A stretch of DNA of 64,000 nt from NCBI GenBank assembly GCA_027924585.1, contig BSBM01000179.1, forward strand, positions 9,234,501 through 9,298,500, read 5' to 3'. The notes below the pieces were generated by a model, which saw nothing but the letters and a program-made list of their open reading frames with translations, was not told the DNA's origin and did not search any database. This document shows, piece after piece, positions 48,721-59,585 of the stretch. The stretch's first letter is position 1. Each line of letters opens with the position of its first letter. The stretch is from Larix kaempferi. Its lineage: Eukaryota; Streptophyta; Pinopsida; Pinales; Pinaceae. The position numbers were made by a program, and so were the translations under genes.

Positions 48721-50007
48721 ACCCCATGGTTTGCAAATATAGCCAATTATTTAGCAACTAGAAAGCTACCTAAACATCTCTCCCCACTTGAGAAACATAG
48801 GATCATAGTTCAAAGTTCCAATTATTCTTGGGTGGATAATGATCTTTTTCGTACTGGTCCTTACCTTATTATTAGACGATGCATATGGGAGGATGAAATG
48901 GCAGAGATCTTACATGCATGTCATGGTGGACCTTGCGGTGGGCACTTTTCTGATAAAAGAATAGCATACAAAGAAGTATTACACTGTGGATATTATTGGC
49001 CAAGCATATTCAAAGATGCTGCGAAATATGTCAAGGGATGTGACAGTTGTCAAATAATGGGTAGACCTACACCATCTGATGAGATGCCTTTACAACCTGA
49101 AGTTATGATTGAGCAATTTAAAAAATTGGCTCTAGATTTTGTTGGACCAATTTCCCCTATGTCTCGCAAGAAGAAGTACATCCTAGTCTATACAGATTAT
49201 GTCACCAAATGGGTAGAAGCTAAAGCCTTATTCCGAGCCATAGATAAATCTATGGTGGAATTCATTTATGAAGAAATATTTACCCGATTCGGTGTAACTA
49301 GGGAAATTGTAACCGATCAAGGATCTCAGTTTACCTCCAAATTAATGAAAGAGCTTACTGACAAGTATGGTATTAGACATTGTAAATCTTCACCATACCA
49401 TCTGCAAGCCAATGGTCAGGTACAATCTACCAACAAAGTATTAGAACTTATCTTGACTAAGACTATCCAGTTACACCACAAAGATTGGGCAGATAGGATT
49501 CCAAAAGCTCTGTCGGCTTATAGAATAACTTGGAGGAACACCACTGGTCACACACCTTATGAACTCGTTTATGGTAAACAAGTTCCTCTACCTATCGAAT
49601 TTCAAGTCAAAACCTTTTGTATGGCTGCACAATTAGGGATGAGTCTGGAAAAAGCACAGAGACAACAAATCCTGCAGATAAATGAGTTAGACAAGATTAG
49701 GCAAGATGCTATTCAACGCACAATCTTAATACAAAACCAACGCAAAAAGTGGCATGATAGATACATTAAACAAAAACAATTCAGAACTAGATACTGGGCA
49801 CTACCTTTTGATTCAAGATACAAAAATTTTAAAGGTAAATTAGCTACTCATTGGATGGGTCCATATGAAATTGTCACAGCCTTTGATAATGGATCCGTTA
49901 AAATTAATACAATTGATGATTCCAAAATTTCCTTTGTTGTAAATGGACATAGACTTAGACTTTATCATCAACCAATATCTAAACAAGATTTTGTGCAGAA
50001 TACCTGA
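48721..50007 (+). pseudogene. Element A integrase
   Basis: An open frame of 391 codons (48832-50007) preceded by a short linker in the same frame. Zinc domain: HACHGGPCGGHF and CDSCQIMGR. Catalytic core: LDFVGPI (first Asp), TDQGSQFTS (second Asp). The third acidic residue is replaced: the usual NGQVESTNK block reads NGQVQSTNK (codon 49423-49425, CAA for GAA). The C-terminal part ends in a normal stop after ISKQDFVQNT. This is the longest intact stretch of A, yet it lacks the catalytic Glu. Confidence 0.94.
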
Positions 50008-52552
50008 CAATAGGAGGAAATGGAGTTGGTAGAAGAGGAAGTCATTCCTCCTCCTCCTAACCCTTAAATCATTTTGGGTTATCTTCTTTTGTATATATGT
50101 AAATATGTTTTTTATTTTCAATAATAAAGGGTCATTTCTAACAATTGATTGCCTTTTTACAGGAATTTATTATGATCAGTTTATAAGATGTTGTCAATAA
50201 AACAGGAAGACTCTTTTTCCTTCATTAATTTTGAAAATTTTACATAACTTTCTTTGTACATATGCTTTTGTTTTTGAATAAATTCGAATCATCTGACAAG
50301 CGGTTTTGCAGATTAATTACAGGAACCTTATCTTTATAATCAGCTCATGCAATATTATCTAAAAGGGAAGTGCTCTAAAAATATTTATATTTTCCCCTTC
50401 TCTTTCAAGTTATGGTTGAAAATTGAAAATTTATAATGAAAAGCTAAAGTGTTCTTTACATTACTTTTTACCACTTTATTTTATGATTCTGTATACGGTA
50501 TTTGATTCAGACATGCACATTTCTAATTTATCATTAGAACAGTTGCTTAAAGACTTGCTTCCAATATTATGATCTCCACAGAACTCTATCTTACACCTAT
50601 GGACTACTAGTTCATCCTGGACTCATTATCAAAACTTGTCTCTTAAAGCATCTTTAAAAGGTAGCCTAAAAATGAGTGATATTTTCTATTTTGTGGGGAA
50701 CATTACTTCCCTTTTAAGAAGAAGATAGACGGTGAAGTCAAAGAACAGCTTTAGGTTATTATCTTTTGATATGATCTATAATTTTGGACATTATAAATAA
50801 AGTTACTCATAAGGTTCGTGCTACAAATTTTGAATTATGTGTTTGGCAGGCTTAGCGCACTCTAGTGCCAACCAGCTTCCTTACAAAATATATATATATA
50901 TATCATTATACAAAGCAAAACCGTAGGGGTACTGAATAGGCTCACTGGAAGCGGGTCCATGCTAAGTAAAATCTTAAATAAGGAAGCTTGATAAATGCAA
51001 GTAAACTCGTCGGGGTACTGAACAGGCTCGCTGGTAGCGGAGCTATACTTGCATGGTACCAAGATAAACTCATCAGGGTACTGAACAAGCCTGCTGGCAG
51101 CGGGTCAATATCAGCTAAAAGAGGTTCGGTTAATGCATTTCTATTCACATAGCTCATAAAATACCTGAGTATACAAACACATGTTGTGGACGATTATTGA
51201 TACTATCATTAGATAATGGCTGTAAGTTGGACTTGGACCCCGTCATCTAATTCAAACAAATACCTAGGATATGACTATCCCAGAAATGGGACCCATAATT
51301 ATAATAGATCTCACACACTTTACGGTGAACCTTATCTATATTCTTTGGATGACAAGAGATCTTTACAATGAGTCATGGATAACTAGTTTTCCTATGGCAC
51401 TTTTCGCATCTCTTACACTATTATTATTCATATGGTCTTGTAAGCACTGTTGTATTCTTTTTGATGAATGTACATATCTGAATCATTTAGATTTATTCGT
51501 TAATATTTCATTTCCTTATGAAAATTATCACAGTATTTTAGAATTTATCTGTAAGACTTTCAATTGATAATTTTTAATATTAATCATTTTCTCTTTGATG
51601 GCTTGATGACACACCATATTTTTGGTTTGGGGGAAGATTAGAACTGTTCTTACTTGTTGAATACTTATGAAAAATTGATTTATCTCTGATAAAATGATAG
51701 GTGTTTTCAGGATAATGCAAAAGTAGAAGAAAGATGGATCTAATCAAGAACAAAAAGAGGAATGCAACTAAAAGATCCAGAAAAGCAAAGTTTACAGTAT
51801 CTTTTGTCCATTAACAACTTCAGAAATTCTCTGCAAAATCAAATTCAATCAAGTATTAGCAAGCAAATATTGTACAGACAAAAGTCTGTATGAAGGATTG
51901 ACTGACGGGTCGAATGTCGATCCAAATGAGGTGACGAACAAGGCAAATAAACAACGTTCTGAATGGAGTGCTGAATGAAATCGTAGCTTTTATAAATGTG
52001 CCAAGACATTTGAAATTTTGATTAACCAATGATGGAAGGGATCAATCAAAAGTCAATTTCACACATGGCCTCATTCTCTTACCCATTTTGTCTCCATTAA
52101 ATGAATGGATTATGCATCATTGTGAATCACTGTATGACCTCCATTTGGTCTTACTTGTCCTGTTGTACGACCTCCCACCATATCAATCGAATCATGATCT
52201 CTCACGTGTAATCTATTTTCATTACGTGAATTACATTCAACCTGTCCAAAGCTCAGCTTTGGACATGGTTGAATATTTTAAAAACCACACGTATTCACTG
52301 GATTCATGCACTTCTACACTGGCACTTAACTCAAGATCTTCTAATGATAGGTGCGATATCTTAAGCATGCCAAGTCCTCGTCCACTAATGTTCAAACATT
52401 CAAATGAACCTTAGTTTAAACTGATGTTTGTGTGAAGTTCGCCTCAGTTTGTTCGCTCTCCATCTTTTTGTTGAGCCCCGTCCTCTGCAATTTATTGTAC
52501 CTCTCATATCTATTTGCGTCCCCCTATCCTCTACCAACAATTCCAATTCATT
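50008..52552 (+). other. Element A spacer between pol and extra ORF
   Basis: 2.5 kb with no convincing coding sequence. Visible items are an AT dinucleotide run (50888-50903), three imperfect copies of a GGGTACTGAACAGGCTCGCTGG-type module near 50927, 51012 and 51076, and a second polypurine-like GGTTTGGGGGAAG at 51624-51636 resembling the true tract at 54027. Long non-coding spacers after pol are usual for Athila and Tat elements. Confidence 0.6.
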
Positions 52553-53986
52553 ATGATCCTGGTAGCTACCAGGACCTCCTCTGCATTTTTGAGTTTAAAG
52601 CCTGTCGTGAAGTGTTTTTGCGAGCAGGTTGAGGACCGTTTCTCCGCCTTATCCAAGGCCACAACCACAAAATTTCATTATTGTTTGCTAAGGGTTTTGA
52701 TGGCAACACAACCAAAGTTGGCCATATCACTTTCCCCGTGACAAAAGAATCCATCTCATTGGCCACCAAGCTCCCGAGGGAAGGTGCCCGATGGCACAAA
52801 CATCTCTTCCTCCCACGAAAGGCTCACGAATTTGCCTTGAAGGCCAATTTTCAACACGTTGCTGGTACCAAAGGATTCCACAAGGAATGGTCAAGCTAGA
52901 ATACTTAGATCCTTTGACTTTCATCATCCATTTGATCACTTGTGAGGGTAAGTTTACTATTTTTAAAGTCTGCCTTTTTAGATTGCTAGCACATTTTTTT
53001 AACTATCAGACCCTCAACTTTCCATTTTATTTCTTGAAAAGTTTGGAGAAGATGTCTAGACAAGTTAGGAAGAATACTATTAATCCCTTTGGTATCTTGT
53101 ATCACCATTGTCTCATTAAACTTCTGATCATTCACCAGTTGGAAGAGAGAGGGAAAACCTAGGATCGTTTTGTTTTTGAAATACTGAACCCTGATTTGAT
53201 TGAGAAGCCCATCGCTGAATCCTGTCCCTCTCGAAAGCATTGTTTCCAATCCAGTTTTGGTGATCCTACCCAATCCTCTATGCAAGCAGAATGAGACATT
53301 AAGTGTGTGCGATTTGATGAGGATTCCTCAGGTGATATTCACTTTGTCTAGTCATCACCTTCTCCTGAACTTACCCTTGGTGACCCTACTTCGGAACCCC
53401 CACTCTTTTTAGAACCGACTAAATCCACAAGAACAAATTGTGACTAGTCCATCGACTAGTTTGTCATTCAGATTGTCGTTCAGCCATCACATTCAAACGT
53501 CCAGTCAGATGACCATACCCTTGAAACACCCCTCCTCACATTAGCCAACGTATATGCTCAAATGAGTGAATCCTCTACTACTGAAATTTCTCCTGCACAC
53601 AACAAAGATAAAATTCTTGAAGATCATACTATTGAGTGTGAAACATTTTCAAAAGAGTTGAGTCCCCTAAAGAACCCTGAACACGTGAAGAACAGCTCAT
53701 TCTGAATCAGAAGGAGATGGATAAGTTAACTCGAGTAATAGCATGGTTGACAGACCAAAATCAAAGCTATGTGGAAACAATTTATGAGCTTCATGAAGAA
53801 AACAAGGCACTGCGAACATAAGTAAAAAGCATTGAATGCTTGGTTAACGCCAAAATAGCATCCCATACTGCCCTGTGGATGAGGTATAATTCCTTAAAGA
53901 CCCAATTCAAGAAGATCCAGGCCAAATCTATATCTTCATCATCCAAGTCGAAGGCAGTTGTTGCCACAGCTCAACCTTCTTCCTAA
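52553..53986 (+). pseudogene. Element A extra 3' ORF (broken), domain plus coiled coil
   Basis: Pieces in changing frames read as one decayed protein from about ATG 52553. It starts FLSLKPVVKCFCEQV, then FAKGFDGNTTKVGHITFPVT and LATKLPREGARWHKHLF (frame of 52681-52899). A shift near 52870 leads to ITCEGKFTIFKVCLFRLLAHF, YFLKSLEKMSRQV and ILYHHCLIKLLIIHQ (52890-53160). The 3' part (from about 53708) is a coiled coil (LTRVIAWLTDQNQ...IYELHEENKALRT) ending in a Ser-rich tail and stop 53984-53986. I know similar FDG...TEE..AT.LP and LHHGLIK blocks from extra ORFs of plant gypsy elements. The function is not established; an env-like or accessory role is inference. Confidence 0.65.
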
Positions 53987-54026
53987 TTTCTCTATATTTT
54001 GCTCAGTGGGACCTGGCATATATCCA

Positions 54027-54037
54027 GTTTGGGGGAA
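54027..54037 (+). other. Polypurine tract of element A
   Basis: GTTTGGGGGAA immediately before the TGTTGG start of the 3' LTR, the form usual for Athila-like elements. Confidence 0.85.
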
Positions 54038-56788
54038 TGTTGGTGTCCATTTTGTCACTATTTTTTATCATTAAATCTACTCTAAGTGGCATTAATTTCA
54101 CTATTTTTGATATAATAATTTATTCTTTCAGCCATTCATCCCATCAAATAGACCAGGTATGCATCTATTCGTTTATCATATGAATTTTGGTCAAATATCG
54201 CTATATTGTGATTTATTAATGATTAAAGTGACATTTCCAGTCATGCATGGCATTTAGTTTTGATCTACAGGCTGCAGTTTCTCAAACGAGCTTCCATTCA
54301 GACTGCATGTTTATATTGCCAACGTTCAGCCACGTCCAGCTCGTCATTCAGCCCACAAAATCCACAGTTGGCATATTTGTGGCTATTAAAGACAAGAACA
54401 GACACGTGGGTTCTATTATCCATGAGATGGTTACGGTTGGTGAGCTCTCATTCTAGAAGATTTGCCTTCCTTCCTTCCAAGCTTGACAGCACATCCTACC
54501 TCCACCTCAACACTCCACACACCTATTTCCTTACTCATTCAATCTGGAATCACGCACACCCATTCACGCCGATGTTCTGGAAGAGTTCATCCGTCCACGC
54601 TCAGTCCGCCAACACACTGCCCATTCCGCGTCGAAGGAATATCGATGCTCCAAGTAGTTGTGTGAAGGAACAGACCTCGTGAAGATTGATTGATGCTCCC
54701 TGCATGGTCACGCCTCACTTAAAGCAACAGGTTACAGCCATAACTGCCTCTATTATTAGAGAGGTCAACTCTGTCGACCTTCTCATCCACTGTAATTGTA
54801 TAAAAAGACATTTTGTATAGAGAAAAAAAGTTAGTCTTAAGTTAGAATCTGAGTTTCTAGTTTTCAGCTATTAGTCGTTTAAGCTACAGGCACTGTGTAA
54901 TTTTCAACAGTTAATGGAAGTTTGAGTTCGTTGATGCTATGCTATTAGTAACTAAGTGATTTATTTTTTCCATCTCTGATTGCTGGGGAGGGCCCCTCAT
55001 CAACCAGAGGTTTTGTCAATGTTTTTCTGCATTTTCTTTTCTGCAAATAGTTAGTTCTTTTTCATGTATATGTAATTAATTTTGTTTCCTATATATGTCA
55101 TTTCTTTCCTCTTTGTAATTTATATTGTGTTGCTAATTTAATCTGTATTTCTAGAGTTAGTAAATGGTTGACCAAAAGTATAGCTTTGATAGTTCAATTT
55201 CAATCTTTTGTAATTATATAGTTATCTTCAGTCTTCTGCAAATTAGATAGTTAGTTAGTTGTGGTTTCCAACTTAGTTCTGATTAGAATTAGTTTAATTA
55301 GCCTCTTCTCTATCGCTGTAGGTTAATTCTCTTCCTCACCTCAATCTTGCTTTAGCATAGAATAGGAATACTTTATCTCTCTAAATAGTGATTAGAATAG
55401 GATGCTTTCTATTATCTTAGCTTGTCAACAAGTCTTCTCACTGATTTCTCTTCATTGTAGGTTCATTTGCATTCTCCAGCTGACGTTAAGATCATCAAAA
55501 CTAATCCTTTCCTTATTTTAACTCATTTTTCCTCATCCAGACTATCATTCGAACAGTCATCCGGATCGTCATTCGGATTTTCATTCTTTCTGCACTGTTT
55601 TTTTGCTCATTTGAATTCAGTTTCTTAGTTTTTCTTAACTGCAATCTTGCTTTCTCTTAATTACTATTCTTAACCATAATTATGCCCTTGTTTTACACTT
55701 CATAAAGTTTTAATTAAAGTCTTGTTATCATTCTTAGTTTGCTTTAACTATCTTTTAAATTATGTCTTTCATATCTAACTTTCCAGTATGTTACTATTTC
55801 AGAATTTATCAGTTGTATTCCTAGTCTGGTTTATCACATGCTCATTAAGACTTAGTTAGATTAGAATTAATAATTTTATTCTTCAAGTATTCTAGTTTTG
55901 ATCATTTCCTTCATTAAGATTAGGATCAGTTTCTCATCTGGATAGATAATGAAGATGTTCATGGAATAGAGTTTGTATTTGGAAATTAATATCTTCATCA
56001 AGTTTTCTACTTGATTCTATATGAATATCTTTATCAAGTTTTCTACTTGCTTCCAAATCAAGTTCAGAAGTAAACATCTTTATTAAGTTTTCTACTTGCT
56101 TCTAGTTTTCATTAGTTTCATATTATTCTGTTCATGGATAGTAGATAGATCATAATGTTTAAAGTTAACTGTAATTGGTCTCTTTGTAGTTTACATCTCT
56201 TTGTTGAAATTAGATTAGACTTACTTCCATTTTGTTTTGCTATTACATTTGAAAGCCATTATGATACATTCACTCCAGTTCTTGTTACATGGCAATAAAT
56301 GTTTTTTCTTGAATTAGTTGTTGAAATTATTAAGTAGTTTGTAATTTTCTTTGATTAGCATAGCTTTCTGCTTATGTAGTTTATTATCAAATTAATCCAT
56401 TTCATAGATAGGTCTCTAATTTATTTACAGTTGTTTTCTAATTCCTAGGATAGAATCTAAAATTGTATAGTTTCCATTTTCATAGTCAGTAGTTTCTTTT
56501 TAATCATTTTCCATTATTATGTTATAAAGTAGAGTAGTATGATTTGATACTTTTCTAGTCTGTTTGTTTAACTAGGTTTGATTTAGTTCTTTTTATTGTT
56601 TGTCTGAAGTTTGACTAGGTTTTTCATTTTGAAATATCTTTCGATCTTTTCTTTATTAAATATTTTTAAGGTCTGACAAGCTGAAAATTTAGGTGCCATT
56701 CTACCTTAGCATATACTTTGTCTCAACTCTACGATTACCAACCCTGGTCGATTAGGTGTTTTCTTTGAGATAGCTCACACACCCAACA
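54038..56788 (+). repeat. 3' LTR of element A (2751 bp)
   Basis: TGTTGGTGTCC...CACACCCAACA, complete. The part from 54428 matches the truncated 5' LTR. A 26-bp module (ATCTTTATCAAGTTTTCTAC core) is present three times between about 55990 and 56103 and once in the 5' LTR. Short open frames (54247-54682) are not conserved as proteins between the two LTRs. Confidence 0.95.
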
Positions 56789-57513
56789 GACAGCCTGTGC
56801 AGTTGCATAGAAAATATCCTGGATATCTGGACAGGTTGTGCTAGGCACGGAAAAGATCCTAGGATGCTCTTTAGAGATATTGCAGGATGCAAGATACTCT
56901 TATGCAAGGGTCGCATAGAAAAGATCTTGGAGATCTTTACAGGTTGTGCTAGGCATGGAAAATATCCTGGGATGCTCTTTATAGATTTTGCGGGATGGAA
57001 GATACTCTTTTAATGTTTTGCAAGTTCACATGTAAAAGATCCTGGAGATCCAGACAGGTTGTGCCAGGCATGGAAAAGATCCTGGGATGCTCTTTAGAGA
57101 TCTTGCTGGTTGTAAGACACTCTTTTAAGGTTTTGTGAAGGTCACGTGTAAAAGATCCTAGGAGATCCGATAGGTTGAGAAGTAAGCTCGTAAAATTCCT
57201 AGGATGCTCTTTTGAGGTTTTGTTGATGCACATAATCAACCTTAAGAATTCAATAGGATGGAATGCTCGCAGAGATGATGAAGACCTACAGGATGCTAAG
57301 CCTACATCCAACATGAAAAAGGGATGGCTCTGTAGAAATTCCTATGATGAGAAGAATTGAGTGATAGAACCAGTGATCGAGATGACGAGTACAACAACAA
57401 TGATGATGATGCTCTATGATCCAGTGACGATGATCCAGCTCCAAAATTGAAGACCTGTGCCTATATGTATTGATGACCTTTGTCAAGGGAATACCTTCCT
57501 AGTTAAGAGGGAG
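56789..57513 (+). mobile_element. Element G: 3' untranslated region of a copia element, 5' part missing
   Basis: Starts directly at the A boundary. It contains about 110-bp tandem units (CAGGTTGTGC at 56832, 56940 and 57055) with GATCCTGGGATGCTCTTT. This is the reverse complement of the module in C and E. It ends in the polypurine tract AAGAGGGAG (57505-57513) before an LTR. No RT or gag is present in the window, so A probably inserted into G or a deletion removed the rest. Confidence 0.88.
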
Positions 57514-58291
57514 TGTTGATGTATTTGTAACTTTGGAAGATATTGACTTGTATATTGTATATATTACATTTGTAATTTATTGTATCCCCAACGGAGATGT
57601 CTTATTCCTCCGATCGGAAGTGTCATCATTTGTATTCTATTATTGTACCTCTGACGGAGATGTTTGTTCCTCCAAGTCGGAGAAGTCATTATTGTACTTG
57701 AGTAATGTAAAGTCATTGAGGTCCATCCTCCCATGTATGACAGGGCATTAGACCCCGGAGTAGTGTCACAATTTATATTGTAAGTGTCGTAACTTATATT
57801 TGATGGGTTATTAGACCACCTTTTTGGGGTCGTCCCTATATGAGTCGTGTGGGTTAAAGGGTTATTAGACCACCCTAGTGGGGTGGGCCCAGTGACAAGT
57901 GGTAATGGGTTATTAGACTCTCCTAAGGGAGGTCGGCCTAGTTAGAGTAAAAGGCAAGTCAATTCATTGTATAAATAGAGAGTGTGTTTCTCTCATTCTA
58001 TTCATTCACTCACTCACTCACTTCACATTAGCGAGAGAGAGGAGGAGTGCGAAAAAGTGGAGGAGGAGTAGTTTCTACAGACATTTATCTTTTGGGGATT
58101 CATCTTGGTGATCTTTGTATTGGTACTTATTCTATCTCTCAGGAAGTTGTGTGGTTTTTCACCTTCTTGGTTTTCCCGGGTCAAATGCTTTGTGTCTCTT
58201 GTCTCTTGTCTCTTATGCTTGATATGATGTACATGTTGTTCTTTCAGTTAAGATCCTAGATCATATTGAATTGAATGATGAAAAGATAACA
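57514..58291 (+). repeat. 3' LTR of element G
   Basis: Starts TGTTGATGTATTTGTAAC, as in F and (on the other strand) E and C. It carries three GGGTTATTAGAC modules (about 57800-57940) and TATAAATAG at 57970-57978. It ends near GATAACA at 58291, 778 bp. The right end is judged from similarity to C; a target duplication cannot be tested. It may belong with the 56789-57513 remnant or be read as a solo-like end. Confidence 0.85.
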
Positions 58292-58639
58292 TCACTTTCA
58301 TATTTCACGATATCTCTTACCTATTTTGGAGAGGTGGATCACCTTCGAATAGATGGAGTTTCCTCCTCGAGAAGAGAGAGGCCCCTAATACATCGATATT
58401 GATGAATCAATAGATTGGCCAGGATGAATGATTGAATTGTACAAAACAAAAATAACAACCTTAAGTTCAACTACAAGAGAACAGAAAGCATACCCCTAGA
58501 AAAATCTAGGCTATCAATAGAAAAACCAATTGGCTCAAAGAATACTCTGAAGGTGGGTCTCAATCCACCGACAAAGAGGCAAGAAACAATTACGATAACC
58601 CCTCTTACTCTCTTGAATCCAAGGTCCAAGTTCATGCGG

Positions 58640-58659
58640 TGTAACACCCCGATTTTGAC
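58640..58659 (+). repeat. Possible gypsy LTR start (TGTAACACCCCG)
   Basis: The motif resembles the TGTAACATCCCG start of element B's LTR and is common at plant gypsy LTR ends. With no partner LTR or target duplication visible, it could be a truncated or solo LTR. Confidence 0.3.
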
Positions 58660-59273
58660 ACCATTGCATTAAACTTGTAAATAATGTAATATTGTTATAA
58701 AAATAATGGTGAGGAGATCAAGGCCAAGTACCTGCCATCGATTTATTGTTTATGTATTGGCAATTAAAATATCGATGCAAGTGGATCACGTGCTAGCATG
58801 GCATGATAGAAATTATAAATGTGATGTAAATATGTATTTTAATAAAAATACCCACAACTATCTATGTAATGCAACAAGAGTATGGGGGCATGACTTTTAC
58901 AAGGAATTGGAAGGGAAATATTCAAACCCTCGAAGCCAATAAAGTCAATCCAAGTGTCAAGGAGAGAACCCATGAACCTTCAACTACCCATGTTGACTTT
59001 TGTACACAGTCATTTATTTCTTCTAAGAATTGGTTGAAGTAGTTACTATTTTGGGAAATCGAGAGGTATGGCTATCCAATTTCGTGTATGGGAAAGCTAC
59101 CGTTTTGGAAAAATGTATTGGGCTTCCTTGGAAAGAAAAGAGCCATGAATTTTCTCCCCAAGCAATTATTCATATAGGGTTTTTTCTCTCACACGCAATC
59201 TAAGCTAGCTAGGCATTTCCCTCCATTTTTTTCCTAGGTTTCCTTCATTTTAAGTTGGGATAAGGGAATATTT

Positions 59274-59585
59274 GTGTTTTATAACAGTGGGGAAGAAGAT
59301 GAATCTGATTTGGGGGTCCATAGAGGTTGTTTTGGCCATTCGAGTGCTCATATATATGAGGGGAAAGATGTTTTCTTCCCTATGGTCAATTGTCCCTTCC
59401 CACAACTCATTTGTGGGTGTCACGATTTGGGAAATCCATGGACACCATGTTTTGTGAATCCCATAGTTAAAAACATTGTGCTTGCAGTTTGTGGAAGAGA
59501 TTGTTGTGGTTCAATTTATCCATTGGTGTGGCTTGATATTGAGTGTCAGCATCCAAGAATAGAAAAGGGTTCAAAATTAGCTTGA
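59274..59585 (+). CDS. Unrecognised 103-codon open frame, Cys-rich
   Basis: Begins MFYNSGEEDESDLG and contains nine Cys, including CPFPQLICGC and VCGRDCCG, and two His; it ends KGSKLA before TGA. Length, Cys content and a lack of low complexity are unusual for chance. But there is no family I recognise, no promoter or upstream context, and ATG context is ordinary. It lies in probable old LTR DNA. It could be a fragment of a captured or host gene exon. Confidence 0.25.
   Translation: MFYNSGEEDESDLGVHRGCFGHSSAHIYEGKDVFFPMVNCPFPQLICGCHDLGNPWTPCFVNPIVKNIVLAVCGRDCCGSIYPLVWLDIECQHPRIEKGSKLA

Larger units (their letters stand above)
7758..56788 (+). mobile_element. Element A: Athila/Tat-like Ty3-gypsy retrotransposon, 5'-truncated, carrying nested C, D, E and B
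   Basis: A truncated 5' LTR (7758-10042) and a full 3' LTR (54038-56788) match each other and bracket one gypsy element. Removing C (10491-31214) and B (31669-44761), each with one target-duplication copy, leaves an internal region of about 10.2 kb. It contains, in order, a tRNA-Asp-type primer site, gag, protease, RT/RNaseH, integrase, a spacer, an extra coiled-coil ORF and a polypurine tract. Domain order PR-RT-RH-INT defines Ty3-gypsy. The protease DLGA motif, the TFTC...PFGLCNAP RT block, the CX2CX3HX4C gag knuckle and the long 3' region point to the Athila/Tat side of the family. Coding sequence is broken by stops and frameshifts, so the element is inactive. A target duplication cannot be checked because the left LTR end is missing; the five bases after the right end are GACAG. 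Confidence 0.93.

Noticed and set aside
54260-54682. 140-codon frame in the A 3' LTR
   Set aside because: The matching part of the 5' LTR does not keep the frame; LTR sequence.
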